Shown here: piece after piece, positions 37,057-44,917 of the stretch | Position numbering within the stretch: the stretch's first letter is position 1 | How the letters are laid out: each line of letters opens with the position of its first letter | Source of the DNA: Lewinellaceae bacterium | GTDB taxonomy: Bacteria; Bacteroidota; Bacteroidia; Chitinophagales; Saprospiraceae | Assembly (NCBI GenBank): GCA_020636215.1 | Contig: JACJYG010000014.1 | Location: 62,001-126,000 of the forward strand | DNA: 64,000 nucleotides | Direction: 5' to 3' | The notes under the pieces: generated by a model | Databases searched by the model: none | Told to the model about the DNA's origin: nothing | The model's input: only the letters and a program-made list of their open reading frames with translations | Translations under genes and position numbers: made by a program

Positions 37057-37269
37057 CTACGGCAGTTGCCGGATCAACCAGCGCAGCAACAGCACCCAGG
37101 GAAAGCCATGCAACACAAAATCGAACCAGTCGATGAGGCCCATGCCTACTGCGCCGCCGCGGATCCATTTGATCTTGCCCCAGATGTGCGGTTCGGGATA
37201 GTAGGGCGCCAGGCCGAGGGTCAGGCAGAGGAACAGGATGAATTTCCAGTTGTCGAAGTATTTGGACAT
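37057..37269 (-). CDS. small membrane protein, unknown function
   Basis: 70 residues with two hydrophobic segments (about 8-22 and 51-65) around a basic/Gly loop (I-K-W-I-R-G-G-A-V-G-M). The start M-S-K-Y-F-D-N-W-K-F is a pattern I recall from short conserved Bacteroidota proteins sometimes annotated next to RND transporters. Trp and Pro are unusually frequent for its size. No neighbours suggest a pathway. It is called coding because of its membrane-protein composition and clean termini. Confidence 0.7.
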   Translation of the reverse strand: MSKYFDNWKFILFLCLTLGLAPYYPEPHIWGKIKWIRGGAVGMGLIDWFDFVLHGFPWVLLLRWLIRQLP

Positions 37270-37272
37270 GGT

Positions 37273-37311
37273 GGTTCAAGGTTTAAAGTTTCAAGGTTTA
37301 ATGTTTAAGGT
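37273..37311. repeat. short AAGGTTTA-type repeats
   Basis: GGTTCAAGGTTTAAAGTTTCAAGG continues into TTTAATGTTTAAGGTT: four variants of a TTNAAGGTT unit in a row. Similar low-complexity text (CTGGAACTTT repeats) occurs at about 4152-4190. Confidence 0.5.
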
Positions 37312-37424
37312 TATCTGCGTGGGGGTAGTAACTGTGAATTGGAGGTTGTCCAGGCAAAAAAAGGCAGCCTCCATTGCCTGATGCGAATATCCAACAGTTT
37401 AGGAAAAAAACAGCAAAGAGAAGA

Positions 37425-38405
37425 TCAGTTTTCCGAAATGATCGGAAACGAATGGAACTGGCTGGCTATGGCAATGAGCTTTTGGCGTTCCGCCTCCGAA
37501 TCAAGCAGGGGCAGTTGGGCTTTGAAAAACCGAAAACCGGGTTTCAAGGCTGACAAAGCCTGGGCCGCGCCGTACTCCAGGCCCGTCCAGTAGCTTTTCC
37601 AATAGGCGTCGCTTTCGATGGCCAGCAAGCCATCACAGGCTTCCACGGCTTGCAGCAGCTCTTCCTTAAAAAACTCCAGGGGTTTTTCAACCACCCCTTT
37701 CGACACCTCCGGCGGAATCCGGTTGAGGTCGAACCAGCAAACGAGGCCGGCCTGCAATAAGCCTTCTACGATGCTACCGACCAGATCAGGTTCTTCCCGG
37801 TGGCGATAGCTGATGAAGAGGCTTTTTTGTTTATGCAGGTTTTGCTGGAATTCGAAGAGTTGTTGGCCCTGCTCCGGGCTGATCGCCCGAGCCCGTTGAA
37901 AGGCCATACCCAGAAAGCCGTATCCATGAGGCGCGCCACTTTCCAGCTTTTGAGCCGTCGCAGCAGGCAACAAGGGCCGGAGCTGTTCCAAACAATTATT
38001 GATGGGGAAATAACGGCTGGTTGCCTGGTTGCCGAAAAAAATATACCGCCATTGCCGTTGCGCTCCCTTCGTATTAAAATAAGGCGGAACTTTGGCGAGC
38101 CGGCCGCGATCCTGCTCCGCAACCCGGTCTACTTTATCTTCTACTACCAACATGGCATTCAGGGTGGGGAAGGAGCCATATTTCCCATAGTATGGAATGG
38201 TAAAGATCCAGATGACATCGCCATTGCGAAGGTGCTTAAAGGCCTGTCCGATCCGGGTGGCGAAAGCATAAGGTTTGGACTGGCTATCTTTGTGCCGTCG
38301 TCCCGCTTTGATCTCTTCTCTCCTCCAGTTCAGGATCGTCCTCCAGGGTACATAGGCGAGGTAATGTCTGGTGTCTTCGGATAAGGTAAAAGCAGGTTCT
38401 GGCAT
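37425..38405 (-). CDS. TIR-domain protein with an uncharacterised N-terminal domain
   Basis: 326 residues, no signal peptide or membrane segment. The C-terminal third (about 190-300) is a TIR domain: K-S-L-F-I-S-Y-R-H at strand A, C-W-F-D-L (box 2 region), L-L-A-I-E-S-D-A-Y-W-K-S and W-T-G-L-E-Y, whose Glu (about 277) occupies the position of the NADase catalytic Glu. The N-terminal part (about 15-180) contains G-D-V-I-W-I-F-T-I-P and W-R-Y-I-F-F-G-N, which remind me of PUA/EVE-like beta barrels that bind modified bases, but this is only impression. Bacterial TIR proteins often serve in anti-phage NAD depletion. It has its own transcription unit. Confidence 0.82.
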   Translation of the reverse strand: MPEPAFTLSEDTRHYLAYVPWRTILNWRREEIKAGRRHKDSQSKPYAFATRIGQAFKHLRNGDVIWIFTIPYYGKYGSFPTLNAMLVVEDKVDRVAEQDRGRLAKVPPYFNTKGAQRQWRYIFFGNQATSRYFPINNCLEQLRPLLPAATAQKLESGAPHGYGFLGMAFQRARAISPEQGQQLFEFQQNLHKQKSLFISYRHREEPDLVGSIVEGLLQAGLVCWFDLNRIPPEVSKGVVEKPLEFFKEELLQAVEACDGLLAIESDAYWKSYWTGLEYGAAQALSALKPGFRFFKAQLPLLDSEAERQKLIAIASQFHSFPIISEN

Positions 38406-38567
38406 GGCGACAAATGGTTAGTATTAGAAAATAATATAAATAACGCCAAACCAGCGGTTTAGGGCAATGATTATTGTCATGGGAGCAATTTATACAAAGG
38501 TTGCAAGTCACCTGATCCAGGAGGGCAAGCGTCGGCGCTGACTGGCTGCCGACTGTGTACTAAAAAC

Positions 38568-39623
38568 CTACGCCTCTCCCCCGCCGTACTCCTTACCGAC
38601 CGTTTGCCAGAAGGTGAGGAACAAGGCGGCGATCACTGGGCCGAGTACGAAGCCGCTAAGGCCAAACCAGCCTATGCCACCAAGGGTGGCCAGCAATACC
38701 AGATAATCCGGCATCTTAGTATCCCGGCCCACCAGGATAGGGCGCAGCAGGTTGTCGATCAGGCCGATGCCTAAGGTCCCGACGATGGCGAGGGCAATAG
38801 CGCTGCTCCAGAAGCCCTGAGCAGCGAGAATGATGACGGTGGGCGCCCATACCAGTGCACTGCCGCCTACCGGTAATAGGGACAGCAAGGTCATAACCAC
38901 TCCCCAGAATAGCGCCCCATCGATGCCCAGCAAGGCGAACATCAGGCCGCCGATGCTTCCCTGCACTGCGGCTACGATTAGAGTGCCCTTCAGGGTAGCC
39001 CTGGCTACGCTGGCAAAACGGTCGATAAGGAGGTGCTCCCAGGCGTTGCCAAAAGGCAGCACATTGATCACGTCGCGCATCATTTTTCTGCCGTCGCGCA
39101 GAAAGAAAAATAGCACGTATAACATCAGGAAGAACTGAGCGGTAAAGGCAATGGCGTTTTGGGTGTAATTGAGCAGGCCGTTGGCAATGTTACCGGTGGC
39201 TGTTACGGCAAAATTACTGACGTTCTCCCGAATCCGGTTAGGGGGAAAGCCAGCCTGGTTGAGCAGTGCATCCAGTTTGGGCGACAGGTTCTGTATATAA
39301 TCAACGCCCTTGGCCAGGTCCCATTCGCCGGACTGTATCTTCTGATAGACTTCCACACTCTGATTGACCAACGCCAGTACAATGAGGGCAATCGGCAGCA
39401 CCACGATCAAAACGATCAGTATAGTGGCGAGTGAGGCGGCGAGGTTGCTGCGCCCGCGCAGCCGAAGGCGCAACAAGCGGTAGGGCCGTTGAAAGACAAG
39501 GGCCAGCATGGCCGCCCAGAAAATGGCCATCAGGAATGGGCTGATCATGCCCAGAAAAATAGCAGTGATGCCAATCAGCATCAGCAGAAACCCCGCAGGG
39601 CGAATGTAGGGCCTAAGTGACAT
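38568..39623 (-). CDS. AI-2E transporter family (PerM-like) membrane protein
   Basis: 351 residues with seven to eight hydrophobic segments. Family marks: a pair of N-terminal helices, a long soluble loop (about 75-150) and the C-terminal block P-V-G-G-S-A-L-V-W-A-P … G-L-I-D-N-L-L-R-P-I-L-V-G-R-D-T-K-M-P, which is highly conserved in AI-2E/PerM proteins. Members export small molecules or act as Na+/H+ antiporters; the AI-2 role is established for few. It stands alone on this strand. Confidence 0.92.
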   Translation of the reverse strand: MSLRPYIRPAGFLLMLIGITAIFLGMISPFLMAIFWAAMLALVFQRPYRLLRLRLRGRSNLAASLATILIVLIVVLPIALIVLALVNQSVEVYQKIQSGEWDLAKGVDYIQNLSPKLDALLNQAGFPPNRIRENVSNFAVTATGNIANGLLNYTQNAIAFTAQFFLMLYVLFFFLRDGRKMMRDVINVLPFGNAWEHLLIDRFASVARATLKGTLIVAAVQGSIGGLMFALLGIDGALFWGVVMTLLSLLPVGGSALVWAPTVIILAAQGFWSSAIALAIVGTLGIGLIDNLLRPILVGRDTKMPDYLVLLATLGGIGWFGLSGFVLGPVIAALFLTFWQTVGKEYGGGEA

Positions 39624-39741
39624 GAGGCAGCGGTTGGGGAGCGGGCAGCGGGGCTATATGGCTATACTGTTATAGCTGTACTGCGGTTGGGCTCCGGGTG
39701 AATGATTCACCCAAAAGTAAAAGAAAAAACGGAACGGCGAA

Positions 39742-40155
39742 TTAATGGTTGCCGCTGCTTTTCTTTTGTTCTGCCTTTTGGCGGGCTTTACCGGCTCTGG
39801 TATCTGCTTTTTCGGCTTTTCCTTCGGCGCGTTCCGCACGGCGTTGCGCCTTGATGGCGTCAGCGCGAGCGCGGGCGGCGTCTTCCCGGGCTTCGGCCGC
39901 TTTGCGCTCTTTTTTGTAAGCACGCACATCTGTTTTCGCGTCTTTGTGAGCGGCTTTCAAATCATCCTTTTCCTGGCTTTGTTGCGAAGCTTCTTTCTTC
40001 TTAAAAGCGGAAAAAAGGCCTTTCTCTTCGGCTTGGGTCGGTTGTTCTTTCTGGTCGGTTTTTCGCTTGAAAATGCTTTGCGCCTGGCCAGGGGCAGCCA
40101 GACTGATCAGGAATACAAAACTTAAACCAAACACCAATTGAGCTTGCCATTTCAT
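39742..40155 (-). CDS. small exported Lys/Ala/Arg-rich coiled-coil protein
   Basis: 137 residues. Signal peptide (about 1-25, ending A-P-G-Q-A-Q). The mature part is almost entirely charged helix, A-E-A-R-E-D-A-A-R-A-R-A-D-A-I-K style, with no Cys and no enzyme motif. The theoretical charge is strongly positive. It could be a periplasmic structural or DNA/peptidoglycan-associated protein; no family was recognised. Confidence 0.7.
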   Translation of the reverse strand: MKWQAQLVFGLSFVFLISLAAPGQAQSIFKRKTDQKEQPTQAEEKGLFSAFKKKEASQQSQEKDDLKAAHKDAKTDVRAYKKERKAAEAREDAARARADAIKAQRRAERAEGKAEKADTRAGKARQKAEQKKSSGNH

Positions 40156-40250
40156 ATTGTTCTTTTTTGAATTTGGTGAAACTACCCCTAAACGAAAAAC
40201 CCCTGGTGTTTCTTACAATTTTCCACACTGTTCTAATAATTCGCTCCGCT

Positions 40251-40334
40251 CGCTCCCGATGGGAGTAGATGCTTATAGATACTATGGATGCTCGCTCCCG
40301 ATGGGAGCTGATGCTGTGGATGCTATAGATGCTC
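40251..40334. repeat. two 42-bp direct repeats with CTCCC-GAT-GGGAG palindromes
   Basis: CGCTCCCGATGGGAG occurs at 40251 and 40293, each followed by a (T/C)(A/T)GATGCT(G/T)… segment made of ATAGATGCT/GTGGATGCT words. The following 100 bp repeat further ATCCACAG words. The 273-bp gap between genes contains no ORF. Confidence 0.7.
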
Positions 40335-40428
40335 GGCCTTTATGGCCTGATCCACAGTATCCACAGCCCGTCCTCAGTACCCTCGGCCGGGTAAATATCC
40401 ACAGCATCCACAGTATCAAGTAGTACCC

Positions 40429-43400
40429 TTATTCCATCTTCACCACCCGTTGCTGCCCCATCTGCCCGTCGTGGAAGCGGAGACGGACGAGATACACACC
40501 GGATCTCATGCTGCTGACATCAACCGGTACGGGAAGGCCCTGGAAGTTTTCCTGGCGTTGCAGTATGATGCGTCCATCTGGGCCAACCAACTCCAGCGTG
40601 GCTGCTCCCCGGTGGTTGGATAGTATGTTGAGTGTGTTGGTGGCCGGCACGGGGTAGGTATATACTACGGCCTGTTGCTGTGCATCATTCATCAGGAATA
40701 CCTGCTCGACATTACTAAATGCCGGAATACCATCGAGCTTTATTGCCAGTACGTCATATTCCCTCCTGCCGTAGCCGTTGGCCTGATCCACAAAGCTGTA
40801 CTGCTGCTGGCCAGGTAGGGCCGGCAGAACCGCCAGCGTTTCCCCAACCACGTCCCCGGCCGCCCAGGTACGCAGTACGAAGTGGCTGTAATTGCCGGGA
40901 TCGTCATCAATCGTCCACTGCAATAAGATTGCTTCGTTGTTGACGCTACCCGACAATACTATACTCGTTGCGGGTGCAACTAGGCCCCCACATATGCCGG
41001 GCTCCCACAAGGTAATGCCGGCATTGGTGGCAAAACATACATTGCTATATGTCTGGCCATTACAGCCACAGACCGGATCAAAGATCAACGGACAAGGAAT
41101 ATCGCTTATTAATGCGGGATCGGGGCAACGGAAGGGCGGCAGTAAATCGCAGGGCGGCAAGTCGATACAATGGGTCGCATAACAACAGGTGATATCGATG
41201 GAATCCGCAATGACTTGCCGCAGCACGATATCAAAACAGAAGCTGTCGATTGGCCCAACGGAACCGTCGATAATAATGGATATTGGAATGGACGTTCCAC
41301 CCGGAGGGAAGGCCGGTATCGTTGGAATGGTGATCACATCCGGCATGATGTTGGTGCTGCTGGATGGCGCCTCAATGATCCCTATCGTGTTGACCGGGAA
41401 GGGCGAGAAGTTCTGTACCTGGAAGGTGTAGGCGTAATTCTGGCTCACCGAGCCATCCGGGTTAAGGATGGTTTGGCAGGTGAGGGAATCGTTGATCACC
41501 GTCAGGCAGAAAGGACAGTAGACGGCCAGGGTATCGGAACACCATACCATGCCTTCCGCATCCAGCCATTTTACCTCGATGTAGATGGAGTCGGTAGAAG
41601 TGGTGCCCTCTACACAGAAATCAAAAAGATTGAAATTGACACCGTTGGGCGTGATGCCGCTGCTATGGGTCCAGGTGATGTCATTGGTAGGAGCGGCGGG
41701 CGTATAACTCCAACCGGCCAATTGGGCCGGTAGCGTCACGAGGCCTGCAAAATTGACGCCGGGCGTAAGGATAGTCGTTTGCACGGCCGTAAACAGGTTG
41801 GGATTGTAAGTGAGCGTATCGGTGATGAATAGCTCGAAGCAACAATACTCCGCCTGCACATCCGACACCGGCCTGACGCTGGCATCGACAAAGGGGCAGG
41901 GATCGCACAAGGGGAAGGCGATACAGGTGTCGATCTCGGCGCAGCACAATCGCTCTTCTATACCATCGTGGGCGGAAAGGACGAAGCAAAGGCTGTCGCC
42001 AAAGAGGTCGGCAGTTGTTTGGATGACAAATGTGAAGGTGTCGCGCTCCCCGGGGAAAATGGTATCGGTAAGCACAAAGCTGGTGCCCGGGTTGTAGGTT
42101 ACGCCCGACGCAGGACTGGTCATATTGAAATTCACCAATCCGATCGGGAATCCTCCACTGGGGTTTTCCACCACAGCTGTGAACTGATAGCCCAGCGAAT
42201 CACACACCAGGGTGTCGGACACCAGGAAGAGGCAGGATTGCTCGATGGGGCACCGGAACTCCAGGGTATCGCTGCAGAATGTCATATACTCCTGGTCCAG
42301 GTAATTGACGACAACGTATTGGGGCGTGGCCAGCACGTTCTTCAGGCAGATCGTCACCAGGCTGTTCACCTGGTTGGGCATCGGCCCGGAGCCTACCGGC
42401 GGCCCCGGTACGATGGTCACATTGGAGTTGCCGAAGTTGGGCCCGATAAAACCGTTAGTTATGGTATAATCGAATTCCACCCCATCCAGGGCAACCAGTT
42501 CGATACCGAAAACGGCTTCCTGGCCGGTGTTGGCAAAGTCGAGGCTGTAACAACAGCTATCCACCGTTGCACTATCCTGTGGAACCGGCGTGATGGCCAG
42601 CCCGAGCTGATCGCAACCAACCGGGCAGGCGCAGTCGAAGACCTCGACATCGCCGAGGTCGCCTTTGTCCCATTCCGCAGGGACAGTACCCTCTTCTGCA
42701 TCACTGTCCACAAAAATACTGTTCAGGTTGGCGTAAGACCCCTGAGCATTGCCGGTAGCGGGGATGATCCCAAATCCATATATCTTTATCCCCCCGCCCA
42801 ATATCAAAGCATTTCCCGTTGCGGTAATGTCTGTGTCGCATCCGTCGTCAGGGGGGGTATTGCCGGAGAAACTTGTAAAGGCATAGTCCACTCCTCCGGC
42901 GGCATTCCGATTGACGCTGTAGTTGCCAACGAAAATTTCCTGGCCGGGCCCCCAGCTGGAAACGCCTGTTTTGGGGTACTGAAAAACCCGGGAACCATGC
43001 GGATTATTATTTCTTTCCGCAACTAACATGCGCTGGCTGTCAAACGAAAAGGCAATGTCGGCAACATTCGCCGTGGGCATGGAAAATAGAGCCGTCTCCG
43101 GGCCAATCACCAGGCCATTAACATCCACATCGGCGGCGATAATATCAACCGAACCACTACCCAGGGGGCTGGAAAAGTATACTTTGCGTTCTGACCGGTC
43201 AAAACCAACCCCCCAAACTCGGTCAGGGCCAAGGTTGGCTACAGTGAAAGAGGTAACTGGATAGGACTGAATGACCTCGCCCGGAACAAAACTGGTATTG
43301 TTGGCCGCTGCAATTACATTGATGGTCGCATCCGCCAGGTTGGTCACATAGAGTACTTCATTGTCCGGATTGTAGCAGATGTTGCCGATACCCCGGTTGT

Positions 43401-44778
43401 TGTTCTGCAATTGGTTATTCCCAACCACCGTAGGCGTATTTATGGCGGTTACCAGGTCCGTTACGCCTCCGGTGTAGGCGTTGATCAGGTAGACCAGTCC
43501 GGAACCGGGGACAATGGAATAATTGCCATATACCTTGGTAGCCGTCAGATACACATTGAAGTCATCATCGAGGGCGATTCCAAAAACCTGGCCCATCCGG
43601 GTGTCTCTCCAGGCGGCATTATCAATATCCACTACGGCAGACCAGGGTGATCCGACTCCCATTGGAGCCAGAGTCCGGTCGCGAATATCCTTCCCGGCCA
43701 GCACTCTTCCGTTATTGCCGATCGAACCGCCTCCGTTCGGATAATCGCCCAGGAAAGTAGTGACGGCCATTCCGCACTTGAATATCTTCCTCAGGGGCTC
43801 AAAATAAAAAGGCCCGGATTGCTGAAAACCATCAGCCGGAACATTAAGGGAATAGCTGGTAGGGGTAGTGGGGTTAAAATCCTGGGCATTGTATTGTACA
43901 GATACCGTATACCCGCCCGGAGTTATGCCAATAAAACCATACAAGCCCCGGCCATCGGTGGTGGTGCTGGCAACCACAACTCCCTGACTGTTCATAAGGT
44001 CGACGACTACCTTCCCAATCCCCGGCTCCGTGGCGGGATCATTAATACCATTGGCATCCAGGTCATAACAAACAAAATCGACCAATGAACCGAAACCCGG
44101 TAAGGGGCGCCTTACAAAACGCAGATTGTCCACAATTTCACCCGCCGCCAGGGCGACGCCAAGCACAGGAGCGCCTACCCAGTCGGTATTGGGAATATCG
44201 GCTACAATGCTGACTGTATAATCCCCGGCAGGCAATCCGGAAAACCGAAAATTGCCCAGCTCATCCGTTTGCACTACAACAGGGCTCAGCAGCCCACCGC
44301 CGGTTAAAGTAACGGGGTATCCGATCAAGGCAGGTTCAAAATTATCCTGTATCCCGTTGCCGTTGAGGTCAAAAAAGGCGCGGCCGCCAATTGCGCCAAG
44401 CGTTTGAAGATCCGCGATCCCGAAGTCCACTCCGGCTACGGATTGCCCGGCCGTGTACGTCACTGTTTGGGTGGGTGGGTTGGAAGCCAGTAAAGGAGAA
44501 GGCAGTTGGACAAAGAGGTAATAATCTCCTGGCGTCAGGCTACAGAATTCATAGAATCCATCAATGTCGGTATTCTGCTGGCTGACGGTGCCATCACTGG
44601 CCACGGCCACTACTGTTTGTCCTGCCAAAAGCCCTTCCAGGCCATCCCGAACGCCGTTGTTGTTATCGTCGGAATAGACGGTACCCGATATACAATCCTG
44701 CGCCTGCAGGCTGGTTGGCAGGCCTGCTGCCAAAACGGCTATGCTTATGGCAAGTAGCAATTGTAATCTTTTTTTCAT
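40429..44778 (-). CDS. T9SS-exported protein with SdrD-type B domains, propeller-like region and Kazal-like domain
   Basis: 1449 residues. Signal peptide ends T-S-L-Q-A-Q. Three SdrD/Cna-B-like domains (about 28-340), each with D-x-N-x-N-G-x-x-D calcium-type loops. A propeller-like region (about 345-720) with repeated W-G-V-G-F-D, Y-V-T-N-L-A-D type blades. Then several Ig/DUF11-like domains (about 725-1225) punctuated by C-S-D-T-L motifs and C-C pairs. A Kazal-like domain (about 1245-1280: D-P-V-C-G-C-N-G-Q-T-Y-S-N-V-C). A FnIII-like domain and T9SS type A sorting domain at the end (Y-P-V-P-A-T-N). It is a surface protein; the Ig/Kazal half is paralogous to the next gene upstream on this strand. 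Confidence 0.93.
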   Translation of the reverse strand: MKKRLQLLLAISIAVLAAGLPTSLQAQDCISGTVYSDDNNNGVRDGLEGLLAGQTVVAVASDGTVSQQNTDIDGFYEFCSLTPGDYYLFVQLPSPLLASNPPTQTVTYTAGQSVAGVDFGIADLQTLGAIGGRAFFDLNGNGIQDNFEPALIGYPVTLTGGGLLSPVVVQTDELGNFRFSGLPAGDYTVSIVADIPNTDWVGAPVLGVALAAGEIVDNLRFVRRPLPGFGSLVDFVCYDLDANGINDPATEPGIGKVVVDLMNSQGVVVASTTTDGRGLYGFIGITPGGYTVSVQYNAQDFNPTTPTSYSLNVPADGFQQSGPFYFEPLRKIFKCGMAVTTFLGDYPNGGGSIGNNGRVLAGKDIRDRTLAPMGVGSPWSAVVDIDNAAWRDTRMGQVFGIALDDDFNVYLTATKVYGNYSIVPGSGLVYLINAYTGGVTDLVTAINTPTVVGNNQLQNNNRGIGNICYNPDNEVLYVTNLADATINVIAAANNTSFVPGEVIQSYPVTSFTVANLGPDRVWGVGFDRSERKVYFSSPLGSGSVDIIAADVDVNGLVIGPETALFSMPTANVADIAFSFDSQRMLVAERNNNPHGSRVFQYPKTGVSSWGPGQEIFVGNYSVNRNAAGGVDYAFTSFSGNTPPDDGCDTDITATGNALILGGGIKIYGFGIIPATGNAQGSYANLNSIFVDSDAEEGTVPAEWDKGDLGDVEVFDCACPVGCDQLGLAITPVPQDSATVDSCCYSLDFANTGQEAVFGIELVALDGVEFDYTITNGFIGPNFGNSNVTIVPGPPVGSGPMPNQVNSLVTICLKNVLATPQYVVVNYLDQEYMTFCSDTLEFRCPIEQSCLFLVSDTLVCDSLGYQFTAVVENPSGGFPIGLVNFNMTSPASGVTYNPGTSFVLTDTIFPGERDTFTFVIQTTADLFGDSLCFVLSAHDGIEERLCCAEIDTCIAFPLCDPCPFVDASVRPVSDVQAEYCCFELFITDTLTYNPNLFTAVQTTILTPGVNFAGLVTLPAQLAGWSYTPAAPTNDITWTHSSGITPNGVNFNLFDFCVEGTTSTDSIYIEVKWLDAEGMVWCSDTLAVYCPFCLTVINDSLTCQTILNPDGSVSQNYAYTFQVQNFSPFPVNTIGIIEAPSSSTNIMPDVITIPTIPAFPPGGTSIPISIIIDGSVGPIDSFCFDIVLRQVIADSIDITCCYATHCIDLPPCDLLPPFRCPDPALISDIPCPLIFDPVCGCNGQTYSNVCFATNAGITLWEPGICGGLVAPATSIVLSGSVNNEAILLQWTIDDDPGNYSHFVLRTWAAGDVVGETLAVLPALPGQQQYSFVDQANGYGRREYDVLAIKLDGIPAFSNVEQVFLMNDAQQQAVVYTYPVPATNTLNILSNHRGAATLELVGPDGRIILQRQENFQGLPVPVDVSSMRSGVYLVRLRFHDGQMGQQRVVKME

Positions 44779-44853
44779 GATGATTGAGTTTTTAAGTGAG
44801 AAAATTATTGGTTAGGGTTGTGTAATAAGTGGTTTTGTTATTTTATTCTGTTG

Positions 44854-44897
44854 CCAAACTGGAGTTTGGCGGAACATGTTGCCAAGCTGGAGTTTGG
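44854..44897. repeat. two tandem hairpins, 28-bp period
   Basis: CCAAACT-GG-AGTTTGG (44854-44869) and CCAAGCT-GG-AGTTTGG (44882-44897), each preceded by TGTTG. They lie between the two T9SS paralogues, downstream of one and upstream of the other. They may attenuate transcription or be REP-like. Confidence 0.7.
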
Positions 44898-44917
44898 TAA
44901 AAAAGATTGGCAGCACG

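Noticed and set aside
36959..37279. 106-codon minus-strand ORF overlapping the small membrane protein
   Set aside because: Different frame from the 70-residue membrane protein, Arg-rich and without hydrophobic segments; the shorter ORF has real membrane-protein character.
41968..43026. 352-codon plus-strand ORF inside the 1449-residue gene
   Set aside because: Antisense shadow: no signal, no family, and the minus-strand frame is continuous with signal peptide and sorting domain.
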